This document shows, piece after piece, positions 51,518 through 63,535 of a DNA stretch of 64,000 bases. A program made the position numbers and the translations under genes. The first letter of the stretch is position 1. Every line of letters begins with the position of its first letter. A model generated the notes under the pieces. That model was given only the letters and a program-made list of their open reading frames with translations, was not told the DNA's origin and did no database searches. The DNA comes from Bretschneidera sinensis (taxonomy: Eukaryota; Streptophyta; Magnoliopsida; Brassicales; Akaniaceae), in the NCBI GenBank assembly GCA_023935145.1, contig CM043698.1, positions 143,324,001 through 143,388,000 on the forward strand. Direction: 5' to 3'.

Positions 51518-51648
51518 GCGCATCGATCACAGATCATGGCATAACCTCCACTAGTCCGCCAGACTTGTCTGTGTTCAATTTAGAAACAGTGGCAATAAAA
51601 ACAGGTCGAGCCCATTGGTGATGAGGAGGTTGAAGAAGAAGCATCCAT

Positions 51649-54600
51649 TGAATAAACCTTAAAAACTGAAAAATAGACTTTCGTTTTTTCTTTCTTCTCT
51701 TTTGTTCTATTTTTCTGTGTGGTAGTGAATACTGAATACTAAGAAACCTGTGCAGATAGAGAGAAAGAAGCGGATAGTGAGAGATAGAGAGAAGTGCCTA
51801 TTTGGTATAAAGTACTTTGATAGAGACATAATGAGAAGGAAAAAGATGGTCAATTTTGCAATCATGACAGCAATCAAGGTCCACTGAACCAAGAGGATAA
51901 GTTGAGAAGAATTTCAAACTATTTAAGAAACATTTTTTTAATTTCCAAATTAGATGATTGGATTTTTGAGAATGTGAAATCAAACGGTTAGGATTCATTT
52001 TGTAAGTGAAGTCCAAATTAGCAGAATTTCCAAATATGAAAATTCAAATTGGTTTTTTGATTAACATGAAACAATATGAGTATCAAGTGGGCAATTTGCC
52101 ACTTTTGTAAATAGTCAATATGGGCTACTAGATGATTGGGGTTATTGAAGTTAGTGGGCAGATTGTCAATTTGCTCTTTTAAAATTAAAAAATAGAAAAA
52201 TCAGATGAGTCCGTGAGTTTTAATATAAAATCAAATCAACAAACATCAAAATTTAAGTTAAAAATAATTTAAGTAATAATTGCATACCCAATTCAAACAT
52301 CCAGAAAAACTTCCTGCAAAACTGAATTATAATTGTATGAAAACTTGTGTGGTAATTACCATTTAAATTTTTAGAGTGTTCAAAGCGAGTGTTTAAATAG
52401 CACTACTCAAAGAATTTAAAGAGAACAACTATTAGTTGTTGGTTGGATAACCACGTGATAAACTCTTAATAATTACTAGAATTCACTTTGTTTAAATAAA
52501 GAAACGCAATTAAAATAACATATGTTTTAACCTAGCTAATGCATGCATAATTTAATATGAGTAATTCCATAAACTCATATCTTAAACGAGTAATTCGGTA
52601 GCAAGTACTCACTACTTAAACATTTGAATTTTCTAAATATATTTTGTTACTTAGGTGGATTTTTTGTTTCATTTTATTGAATTATTAATGATGTTATCCA
52701 TTAATTTTAATTTCTCTTAATTATATCCTAAAATTTGATTGTTTAACTTTTAAATAGTTCAAAAATTATTTGATAACTTTTTAATTGTTAAAGATTGATT
52801 ATTTTATTCGAATATAAAATATTAGATTAATTTTTTAATTGCTTTGACATACACAATAAATATTTTATCAGTTTTAGAACATTTAAAGAGCAATTTACAA
52901 AGATAATGTTATCGTATTCATAAATGACAAGAAAATAAAATCTTAGATTAAAATTTTAGGGGGTAGTGATATTGACACTCCACGAATAGTTATCGGCACT
53001 CTATTTTTTTCTTCTAAAACTTACAATAGTGCCCATAATTAAAGTTAGATACACAATTTGACTTCTAAATTATAAATACTACCACCTATTCTCTTTACAA
53101 GTTTCTATGATACAAACTATTATATTAATTACATTTTTTCTTCGTTTTTTTCTACTTTTCTCTCTTTTGTTTTCTACCATTTTTCCTTCAATTTTTGTTA
53201 GAGACACTAATTCAACTTTTACAAGAAAAATCTTGATCCTATTGAATGCAAATGATCCAACTTTTGAAAATCTTCTTAATATTTACTATTTTCAGCTAGT
53301 AATTCTAATTATGTTGATTAATAAGAGCCATTAATTCTATAATCTTAGGAGTTATTAATATTCAATGTAGAACACATATTCCGTCAATTGAATATCTAAT
53401 ATTATGAAAAAGGTGAAGAAAGAATTAAAATTAATATTACAAGGTTGAAGAAAAAGATTTTAATGATTGAAGAACCAAAACACTGCTGGAGCCTTTGGAC
53501 ACCCTAATTTTTGAGTAAAACCTTTTGTGTTCAACTACATATGGAGACATTTTGGTGATAGAGACATTTGAATTTGATATGATTTACTTTTACTCTATGA
53601 AGAACCGAGATGATGAGATAGTGAGGGTAAAGATTTAGAGATAAAGAAAGAATAATTAATAGAAATTTTTGTATTATAAAAACATGTAAAGAATATAAAT
53701 GGTAGTAATGGTATTTCAAAGTCAAAAGAGCATATAACTTTAATTAGGGATATTATTGTACGTTATAGAAACAAAAAATAATAATCGGAATGCCAATAAT
53801 TAATGATTTATGGAGTGTCGATATCCCCACCCATATTTTATTTGTTTACATGAACATGCTATAATATTTATTATATAAATTAAAGTATATTTCATCTTAC
53901 ACAAGACCCAATCCTATCAAGGAACTTATATTTTGTCAAAGAATTTCGTATTTAATTTTAAATATGATTTATTATTAAGATAGTTTTATCAATGTCTTAT
54001 TTAATATAATCATTATATTATTAAAAGTTCATATGCATTCAATACTCAATTATTTAAAACTCCGTTTAATTTTGATGGTACACACAAAATGTGGTTCCCT
54101 TTCGAGATTGAACAAGTTTCCCAATCAATATTAGGTGTAGCATAAGATGCCACTGTGACTCAAATAATTTAAAAATTCAGTTAAAAAATTCTCATCCTCC
54201 ATAAAACTTAAATAATTTCTTCCAGCCTACGACGAGAGAGTTTATTGTAATTTAATATTACTATTAATAGAGAGAAAGGAAGCAGAGTAGGATGGAGACA
54301 AAAAAAAAACTTTCTAGGGTTGTTTTTTTCTAAGAAAAAAGTGTAGAACAAAGGACTATGTACAAGATAGGCTTCAATAAAATCCATAAGGTGAATCTCA
54401 TTTACAAATTAGTTTCCTCCAGCCAAAAAAAGGGAGAGTATTAAGCCGACAATCTTTAAGAAAATCAATCGATCTTTCCACCTTGTCAAAAGCTCTCCTA
54501 TTACTTTATAAGCTAACCACAAATGGAGGATGTGATCAAGGTGATGTGCTTCTTCTTTTCGCTTGAAGATTTAAAAATTGTTACCTGCCCAAATCTCCTG

Positions 54601-55310
54601 ATCCACTGACTCACTGCTCAGGCAATAAAGCCCGAAAACTCGATAAATTTAAAACAATGGAAAACAGCCCGAAAATCCATGAATTTGTCATTGATTTGAC
54701 TTCTTCCGTACCACTCCTGGAAATGAGTCATATAGCCAATATGTACGGCAGTAAATCAGCTCAGGCCGCCTGAGCTCGACTTTTAGCTCATTCAAACTCG
54801 CTCATAACGCTTCATGAGCCAATATCGAGCAGAATTTTAGCTCATAAAATTATTGTGCCGAGCTTGAGAGTAGTGTGGCTTGCCTTAATAACGCTCGAGC
54901 ATTTTAAGCTCGTTACTTTCCAGGCCGAGCATTCAATACAATTCGTCTAAGCTCAATTTAAATTAAAATATGAATATATTTATATACTGTTATACATATA
55001 TAAAACTTCCCATACAAGTTTTACAATATAGGAAATAAAAGTCAACTTTACTTCAAGGGAAAAAATTACATTTAAAATAAAAAAGGGAAAAACTTACATA
55101 AAAAAGTACTTTAAGCAAAAAACTACCATATATATAGTCTTATATAGTTACTAGGGCTTTTATGTTCAACTCTTCTTATTGTCATTGAGCTCAATATCAT
55201 ATCTCATAACAATATCATACCTATACCATTCAGGTCCAAGGCACAACTGCACCCCCAAAATAAACTCTGAACAATGGCTGAAACCTTCTAAGAGTAGATA
55301 CTTTATCACA
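51649..55310. other. Spacer between gene E exon 1 and gene F exon 6
   Basis: Begins with the gene E leader and candidate promoter. The 388 bp segment is missing (junction 52111-52114), as in unit 2. The GGGCTGTAAA element at about 54743-54965 is more diverged here. No gene is recognised. Confidence 0.6.
54743..54965. repeat. Degenerate GGGCTGTAAA element (unit 5)
   Basis: Same element with more changes (tacggcagtaaatcagctcagg). Confidence 0.4.
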
Positions 55311-57582
55311 CTAGAGCTTCTGATTCGATCCAGCTGCTTGGGCCTTTTGTAGTCCTATGACCAGTTTCCCCTCTGGTTCCTTCCGATAAAAAGTAACTGC
55401 AAAGTCCACCATTCATGGTCACCATCTCGTCACACATCAAATAGTAACTCACAAGTGCATTAAGTAAACACTTTAAAAACTTTCAAAATGTTTTCCAGGA
55501 AAGATATAGAAAACTATTAAAGATTAATCAAGGTGCATGAAAGAAAGAACTAGTGATATAGCTATCATTTAGCAAATTTAAATATGTAATTTTCATTACA
55601 CAGGATCACCAGAAAGTGAAATGTGTTTATATATGAAAAATTAAGCTCAAAATAACTACTTGATTGTGACTAAAAGAGTAAGATGTAATGGAAGAAATAG
55701 GAGTGATAATTCAAATTAGAAAACATAATTATCAAGATTGCCTAAGCATTACTGAAGCTAGAATTACATGAATTACCATTGTCACCGGGTTTACGATCCA
55801 TCAAAGTCATGTAGCCTCTGAGCCCTTCTAAGTTGTAAGTCTTGCTGCTATTGTGAGGCCGAGAGTAGTTGTTAAATTGCCACTCAAGGCCTGTTGTATC
55901 CTGGACTCCAATTGGAATTCGTTACCCCACAGAAATTTTAGGGAAGAAAGCCTGCATTATTTAGTATCTATTACCACAAAAGACTTTAAATCCAAGGTCT
56001 ACTAGACACTATAACAAGACCATATGTCATTTCTCATTAATCAGTTATGTTAATGACCATGCAGAGCCATTAAACAAAAGAGGAACTGGTAGAAGAGAGT
56101 AGCCTTTCTCCTTTCCTCCTCCCTAATCATGGTTTTAGTTAATACAATCATCATCATCTTAACATACAGACTTATCTCCGCATGCTTTTTTGGAATCAAC
56201 ATGCGACCCGTCCGGGGATCAGAATCACTTGCAGTCAAGATTTTGTTGAATAAAGAGACAAGTTGATGCTCTCTGGTTTCTATAGGCTTCTGACCATTTG
56301 GTTCAGAGGTTGATGATGTTGGATCGGCCCCACAGTTTCCTGCAACTGAACACCAACATAGAGTTAGTAGTCAATGAAAAACAATGATCATCCAGTATGA
56401 CAGCTTAAAATTGCGTGCTATAAATATACTTTTTGAAAGAAAAAAAGACCGCACTTCAATGGAATCATAACTGGTGATGTAGAACCACAAGCATAGTATC
56501 AGCAGAGAGGAAAGAAACCAAGAAACAAATACGGTGCAAATCACAGTGGAATCACAAAACCTCAAAAATAGGTATTTATTCGTCAACCAATGCACTAATG
56601 TCCAAAACATAATAGGGTGCTCTTATATATGCACAAAAATCTAACTATAAAAGGAAACAAAATATTAAGTCCTCAAACAAAACAAAATCCCTCAAATAGA
56701 ATCCCTAATTTTAAACCAATTTCTGTAATATTCCGTTTAAAATCCTTGATCAGTACTCCATAGTAATCACCCTTCTAGATAGAAGAGTCGGAAAGAAACA
56801 CACAATTCCATGTTACTTCCTTGGTTTGTCACGGACAAGAAAAAAGAAAGAAGACTCTGAGCTCGCAATAGGTCACATTTAAATTCAAGACAAGTTAGGT
56901 AGAACATTTATTATAAGCTAAAAGCCTTTCACTCCATCAAGGGTTTTTATAATTTTCAAACTTATCTCCACCTTCCTTTAAACCATAGAGAGCAAAATGA
57001 AGGAATTTATCTTCCTTTCTCCTTAAAGCAATAAAATAAAGATTTCCTCTTCTATAAGACCTTTTTTATTCAAACAGTACATCAACATTTTCTTGTATAA
57101 AATCTGGCATGACAGGTTAAAGCTTCAACAGATTGATTGAACAAATAGATTACCAATGTCCTTTAAATCCAATGATGGGGTAGACCGTTGCCCAGTAATT
57201 TCTCTGTCCGAGTTAACAGAAGAGTCAACTCGAGACGGGCCCCTCAATGATGAGCATTCCATGCCTTTTATGCCACCGACATCCAATATTATGTGTATAT
57301 CTTGACATAATGCATCCACAGTGAGTTGCCTGGGCAGGAAAATGACGTATTAGCGTATAGAGAATATAGAGTAGTAATCAAAAGCGAGTTCTTTGATTAA
57401 GAATAATCAGGATTTAAATCCACAGGAGAGAGACACAATATGACCACCCATAAAGGCCAGCAAGGCGAAAATGTGCAAGAGCAATAAGAAGTTCAATATA
57501 CCTTTTCGCAAGTAACAAAATTCTCCAGCCATTATCATTTAAGTGAAAGATATTGCAAAATCTTCCCTCCTCATAAGCAAAG
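55311..57582 (-). pseudogene. VAL-like: VAL-like gene F, exons 2-6, multiply disrupted
   Basis: Exons visible (minus): 2 57502-57582, 3 57154-57329, 4 56176-56339, 5 55777-55951, 6 55311-55396. Exon 1 lies beyond the window. The exon 2 acceptor reads cac instead of cag (57583-57584). Exon 2 has lost one base (near 57518-57523) and exon 3 two bases (near 57287-57295), so the frame shifts and is then restored. The exon 4 donor is AT instead of GT (56174-56175). Exon 5 has TAA for the Gln of SAGQR (55922-55924). Exon 6 is open and reads VTFYRKEPEGK, the form closest to the family consensus. Clearly dead as a B3 protein. Confidence 0.83.
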
Positions 57583-60500
57583 GTGAATTTGCAAAAGACT
57601 TAAGTCAATTAATCATAAACAGTGTGGGAAAGGAAGAAGATTCAATCAAATTTATAATCCCATCACAAGCTTTACCATGAAGACAATCAAGACGCACAAG
57701 TGAAAATAAAAGGAGTACTTTGCCGGGGGTACCGACAATTCATCTAATAGGCAATATTAAAATTTATAAACTTGTTCGCATGTGATTTTGAGTCAAAATC
57801 TAATTCTTCAATAAGATCCCTGCTGAATATAAAGTTATGCACTAAAGGTGATCGCACCAAATAAGGGAAGTTATGATACAGGAGAGAAAAGAAGAAAAAG
57901 TAAAAGAAAGACAGAGAAACTTCGTAGGGAAAAACCTTATTGAAACAACCTATGTTTGTGAATGGTGAAATATGTCAAAGATTTGCTTATGCAAAGTCAT
58001 AAAGTTATTATTCATGTCAAACGCGTGCATGTACATGCGCACACAAAAATATGCATGTGCGCATGTACGTGCACACAAAAATATGCATGTGCGCATACAT
58101 GCGCACACAAAAACATGCATGTTCACGTATATGCACACACAAAAGGATGCACGTGTACGTACTTGCGCACACAATAGCACGTGTTGACACAACAATATTT
58201 TCAAGGAAAAAAGCATCAGGCACAGGCAACACCTTCCGGTATAAGGGAAAGCAATAGACATAAGGAAAAGAAATCTTAGAATAGACATCAGTTGCTTGCT
58301 ATCAACGATCCAGAAATATGAACTTGAATATATTGATAATGTAATAAAATCGAATTGATGCCTGATGAAGAGACACATCTTTGAAAATATACTATTCTCG
58401 CAAAGTGATGGAACAAATGAATAAAAAGAGAAAGAGGACCACTCATACTGTAAAACATCAAAAGACACCTAATACTACTTTTAGAGAAAAACTTAGATTA
58501 GATAGTTTAACACAATTCTTTTATGCCACATTTCATTTGATTTGTGGATTAAATAATGGAGAGAGCAGCAAGCCCATTTACCTGATATTCTATTATTATT
58601 CAGATTATACACACATAAGAAAGATAATGCATGAGAATTTTGTTTACATTAAGAAACTAATAGTATACCTATGTAATTTAATAACTTCCTTAGCTAAAAT
58701 GCCTCTGCAGTACATAACTTCCAAAGAAGGTCTTACCATAGTCATAAAAGGACAAATATTTTATATGTAATAAGTAAATTATTTCTTTGTAATACGTGTT
58801 GGACTAACTAACTAGTTTCATAATTTAGCACTCACACACTCACATACTTGCAACATAATGTTGGTAACACAACATCCAAACTACATATTTAAATTTTATC
58901 AATTCAATCTATTGCAGACTTTGCATAACAGTGATAATATTAACTGAGCAGAAGTCATACATGTCTACTTGTATAATAAGACATGAATAGCCAAACAAAT
59001 GCATGAAAAATTTGCAACCAGCAGTAGCCCATAACAGCCCATTAGCTAAATGCATTCAGAACTTGATGTGGAATTTTGAATCGAAACAATCATTTCATTG
59101 TATTATTGGTATCTATCTATTTTCCTACCTTTTAACCATAATGACCTGAAAAGTTAATAATATTCACTATTCAGTAAAAAATTGTTTATACTCAACAAAA
59201 GGGTAATGGAAAGGGGAAGTAGAGTGAAGAGAAACGGTTTTAGGCAAGAATTCTTTGGAGGAGAGATAAACTACTGATTTAATACTACAATCCAGGTACA
59301 AAACAGCAAAGTGGTTGCAGCATTATTCTAACTAGAACAAAAACGATGTTGTTTTAATATGTGAAGCTAGAACTAGATCATTTCACGACAGAACTATAAA
59401 TGCAAAATGGTAACTTAATAAAAAAATGGAAAAACGGTAAGGTTAACATTTACCAACCATGCTGAAAAACAGTTTTGCTTACCTTTTTCTTTTCCTGATA
59501 GTACGGAGAAAATAAATCATTCTTAAAAAAATAAATACCATTAACACAAATTCCAGTACATAACTATGGCTAAATTCAATTTTTTTTTTGGTAGTGCTAC
59601 CCAGGCGGTGTCAAATTCATTTTAAGCTAAGAGGAAAAGTTTCTTTGTTCGATTGTTAATTAACTAGTTAATTCGCATTAAACTTGGTTGTACTTAATGA
59701 TGGGTTGAATATATGAATTTTTCAGCATAGAACATAAATTTGTCTATCATATATCCTTTTCATGTGAAAATTATAAATCATTTAATATATACCTATTTCA
59801 CTCTCGTCCACAAATTCAAATCATGAGCAATAATGATTACAGCAGGAAGAAGTTAAAAAAGAAGGAACTACAACATATCAATGGCCTAATAATATACTGG
59901 TTTTCTTCCTCCTTCGCTGAGAACCATTCTGCCTTCTTCCAAACAGGAAAAAAATTTGAATTGTGAATTGGATGAGTTTTCCACTGATCACATATCACAA
60001 GATCTAATGATTTGGGAAATTGATGATACTTTTAGTTTTAGCTAATTAATTTGAGGTGGAGTCTTGAGAAAGAAAGCAAGAGTACCATCAGTAATAAGGT
60101 CTATTGCGGTAAACCTTCCACTGTTTGTTAATAAAACTGAACGACTAGAGGGACATAAAAGATGGATTCTATCAAGTATAAACTTGTTCTAATCTAAGGT
60201 AGTACGCTCATGAGCTTGACCATATTTCACTTTCAAGAAATTATTGAAGACTCCCATCTTCAGGTTTGACACAAACATAGGTACATAGTTTAGTTCTTCC
60301 AAAGTCGTGAATGAGTGTCAATCATTTATTCCTTAAAAATGTAAGGAGAGTGGAAGTTACTACTGCACTTTCCTTAAGGCGAGCCTGTTAGACTTACTTT
60401 GGTTACTAGACTTACATTGCAGTGAAGAGATAACTTCAAAAATGTACAACTCGATAGCATTCAAAAAGGTTTCTATATGATTTCTATAAAACACGAAAAC

Positions 60501-61195
60501 GAGTTCACCACCATAAGATAGTAGTTGTTGTTAGCTATTATAATTTCACAAAAAAGATATCACAATTAGCATCAAATTTTGCAACAAAATTTATTTGCTG
60601 CAAAAACTATAGTTTTTTTTAGTGTAATTTTATTTCATTGCAACAAACTTAACTCATTGCAATATCATTGCTTTCTGTTGCCATATTCTTAATCTACTGC
60701 AGCATCATGGTGTCATGCTGCTACATGTCTAACTGATGGCAACATCTTTTTTCATGCTGCTCTTAACCTATTGCAACATCATTATTTCTTGTTGCTATAT
60801 AACAAATTTCATGCGGGTTACCCTCCAAGCCAAGAACAGATTCTTTTAAGTTATTTAACCCTTCCAAGATCAAAACCCTTTCATGCAGTTCTCATATTGC
60901 CCACTGCATAAGGATCATGATTCCTTATCATCATTTTTACATGCTTTCTCAAACAAAGTACAAGGTTCTTTCAAAATATTTAGTTTCACTTAATACTGGA
61001 TGATTGTTTAATACTTTAGGTTACCTACGTTTTGTACTTTCTTGACAGTATTCATTCTTTCATATTTGTAGATAAACATTAACATTTAACAATGCTGGCC
61101 CAAATTTTGATAATTGTTTTAAATAGAATCTACAATTTCATAGTTTCATCACAATTAAAGTACGTGTATGGACATTTTTTTGTTATTTCTTAATG
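57583..61195 (-). other. Intron 1 of gene F, visible proximal part
   Basis: Type 3-like intron 1 sequence with the longest minisatellite in the window (58021-58180). The predicted acceptor at its 3' end is mutated. No nested gene is recognised. A plus-strand open stretch at 58381-58770 is antisense to the intron and has no recognisable domain. Confidence 0.6.
58021..58180. repeat. Purine/pyrimidine minisatellite, longest form (unit 6)
   Basis: About six blocks, with one extra gcatgtacgtgcacacaaaaat block compared with unit 3. Confidence 0.78.
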
Positions 61196-61851
61196 AACTA
61201 TGTGCAAATAAAAGAATATGGTCCATTAAATCCTAGATAAATTTACATAATCTCACACAGGTTTTTGTGCCACCTACAAAAATTTTATTAAAGGCAAGAG
61301 TTTTCCTTGTAATGTGTTTCTTCACATACCACATGAATGTGAATCCAAGATCTAAACACCCATAAAATCAGTCTTGAGCCTAATAGTGACAGCCTAAGAG
61401 AAGGAATCAATTCAAGAGGACCTCTATCACTGAACTAAAATATTCTATTGGTAGCAAATCAGATACTTCATCTAACTTGTAAATGCACTGATTCTTTTTT
61501 TGCTGGGGTGTTGGAGTGTTATCATGAATTCACTCTTACCCAATTAAACAATTTATACAAGAATCACATCATCAAAATACAAGGAGGACACGAAAACTGA
61601 AAATTATCAACATCAACATTAAAAATAAAAGCAACAAAGCTAGCAACTAGTGCTGGCAAATGACAGCAACAAGAACAATTTCAAGAGAGATCACTCCCCT
61701 CTTTTCCGTTATTATTCCTCTGTACAACTTCTACAATCTATAGTTCTTCCAGTTTCAACTACCACAAACACTAAGTAACACAAGTATAGAAGGGACAACT
61801 ACAGCAGTAGTCACATAGACTTCTTGCCCTTTACTCCTTCTGCTTCCTCTT
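61196..61851. repeat. Left arm of 655 bp duplication around Copia fragment
   Basis: Equivalent to unit-1 positions of about 4326-4982. Between about 61320 and 61620 it matches unit 4 (38470-38740) base for base where I compared it, including acttgtaaatgcactg and caaggaggacacg, both different from units 1, 2 and 5. After about 61625 it diverges again (aaagcaacaaagctagc). Confidence 0.82.
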
Positions 61852-62066
61852 TATTGAGACAGAGCTTATTTCATGAGTTTTATGTTATTAGTTTTACTGA
61901 TATAGAAACCACTTTTTTAGTTTGTTATGCCAGCTGGTACAGTTGTATATTAGCTGGAGTCCAGGTGGCTTGTTTCTATTGGTTTAGACTTATTGCATAT
62001 AAGAGCCAACTTGTAACTTTTTTGTTCATTCAATGAGATTTGTTTCTTTTCTTCTCTTTTGTAATA

Positions 62067-62077
62067 TGGTATCAGAG
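62067..62077 (+). other. Copia primer-binding site (initiator tRNA-Met type)
   Basis: TGGTATCAGAG, complementary to the 3' end of plant initiator tRNA-Met, as in most plant Copia elements. It marks the end of the LTR remnant just before it. Confidence 0.85.
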
Positions 62078-62177
62078 AAATGTTTTTGCTCAGCTGCGAA
62101 TTGCAGAAATTGCGATTTCGTTTATTTTCATTGATCTTCGTTCTTCGTTTTTCTTCGTTTGTTCTTGTTGATCTTCA

Positions 62178-62880
62178 ATGGCTTGTGGAGGAGGAGCTCG
62201 GGGAGGCAACAATGGCGGTAATCGGAATAACAAAAATTCCTTTTCAGTCTCGGATTCTGTTGGTCGCGTCCATGAAGATTCAAACAGCCCTTTCCATCTC
62301 AGTAATGGTGATCATCCAGGTCTAAGCTTGGTTTCGAGTCCTTTGACAGGTAGGAACTGTAACTCTTGGCATTGTTCTATGGTAATAGCTCTTATTGCTA
62401 AGAACAAAATTGGATTTGTTGATGGATCAATTGCTAAACCAGAAATTGGTGATAATAAGCACAATTTTTGGTCTCGTTGTAATAACATGGTTATGTTATG
62501 GATCTTGAATGCTGTTTGTAAAGACATAGTAGATAGTATAATGTGTGTTCATGATGCTGAAAGTATGTGATTGATTTACATGATCGGTTTAATCAAAGCA
62601 ATGGTCCTAGGATTTTTCAATTAAAGCAAGAAAGACATGCTCTCACACAGGGTTCAAATGATGTTAGTACCTAGTTCACCAAGCTTAAAATTTTTTGGGA
62701 TGAATTACGTGATTTTAGACCTGCACCAGCGTGTCATTGTGGAGGAATGAAGAGTTTTACAGAATATCAACATCAAGACTATGTGTTACAGTTCCTTATG
62801 GGTTTAAATGAGTCTTTTATTCAGATCAGGGCTCAAATCCTTATGAGTGATCCACTACCTCCGATTAACAAAGTTTTTTC
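62178..62880 (+). pseudogene. gag: Copia gag fragment, frameshifted
   Basis: ATG at 62178 opens MACGGGARGGNNGG, a low-complexity start, then NSPFHLSNGDHPGLSLVSSP, LTGRNCNSWHCSMVIAL, NKIGFVDGSI and WSRCNNMVMLWILNAV. These are the typical N-terminal motifs of plant Copia gag (Retrotran_gag / UBN2 type). The frame ends at a TGA at 62568-62570, where a few codons are lost. Similarity resumes in another frame: DLHDRFNQSNGPRIFQLKQE, an in-frame TAG at about 62672, then FWDELRDFRPAPACHCGG and YVLQFLMGLNESFIQIRAQI, stopping at the element's end. Non-functional. Confidence 0.88.
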
Positions 62881-63535
62881 CGAAATATGTGCAAATAAAA
62901 GAATATGGTCCATTAAATCCTAGATGAATTTACGTAATCTCACACAGGTTTTTGTGCCACCTACAAAATTTTTATTAAAGGCAAGAGTTTTCCTTGTAAT
63001 GTGTTTCGTCACACACCACATGAATGTGAATCCAAGATCCAAACACCCATAAAATAAGTCTTGAGCCTAATAGTGACAGCCTAAGAGAAAGAATCAATTG
63101 AAGAGGATCTCTATCACTGGACTAAAATCTTCTGTTGGTAGCAAATCAGATACTTCATCTAACGTGTAAATGCACCGATTCTTTTTTTGCCGAGGTGTTG
63201 GAGTGTTATCATGAATTCACTCTTACCCAATTAAACAATTTATACAAGAATTACATCATCAAAATACAAACGAAAACTGAAAATTATCAACATCAACATT
63301 AAAAATAAAAGCTATGGAGCTGGGAACTAGTGCTGGTAAATGACAGCAACAAGAACAATTTCAAGAGAGATCACTCCCCTACTTTCCTTTATTATTCCTC
63401 TGTGCAACTTCTACAATCTATAGTTCTTCCAGTTTCAACTACCACAAACAGTAAGCAACACAAGTATAGAAGGGACAACTACAGCAGTAGTCACATAGAC
63501 TTCCTGCCCTTTACTCCTTCTGCTTCCTCTTCAAC
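62881..63535. repeat. Right arm of 655 bp duplication around Copia fragment
   Basis: Second copy of the same segment, starting cgaaatatgtgc and passing without a break into the rest of the unit. It resembles unit 1 (ataaaataagtcttgagcc; gaagaggatctctatcactgg) rather than the left arm. The arms therefore come from different repeat types. Confidence 0.82.

Larger units (their letters stand above)
44437..51648 (-). pseudogene. VAL-like: VAL-like gene E, nonsense codon in exon 1
   Basis: Exons (minus): 1 51518-51648, 2 46645-46726, 3 46295-46472, 4 45303-45466, 5 44904-45078, 6 44437-44522. Splice sites are all canonical and exons 2-6 are open. Codon 23 of exon 1 is TAA (plus strand tta at 51580-51582) where unit 2 has TCT, so normal translation stops after about 22 residues. 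The next in-frame Met codons lie at the end of exon 1 and inside exon 3. Exon 2 has the type 2/5 change C69F and also S45F. B3 differences from D include K181M, Q195K, N210K, S221C, M235L and E-R for E-G near the end. Translation from a later Met could give a B3-only fragment, but there is no evidence that this happens. Confidence 0.8.
45957..56817. repeat. Tandem array unit 5 (type 2/5)
   Basis: Fifth copy, 10.9 kb. It shares with unit 2 the 388 bp deletion upstream of exon 1 (junction 52111-52114) and the minisatellite form. Unlike unit 2 it keeps the right end with exons 6-4, so the 2.9 kb loss in unit 2 came after the block duplication. It has a private deletion of about 0.73 kb inside intron 1, joined near 50811-50818 (gaacaattttatcaac, shared AATTT). 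Confidence 0.92.
61852..62880 (+). mobile_element. Ty1/Copia retrotransposon fragment (LTR end, PBS, gag)
   Basis: Non-array DNA between two copies of a 655 bp array segment. From left to right: about 215 bp of LTR sequence truncated at its 5' side (with gcatataagagcc, a TATA-like box at about 61998-62003), a primer-binding site, a short leader, and the first part of gag. It breaks off at 62880, within gag, at a join with array sequence (aagttttttc|cgaaatatg). There is no pol and no second LTR. No target duplication of the usual 5 bp kind is seen; the flanks are the long duplicated arms. Confidence 0.85.
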
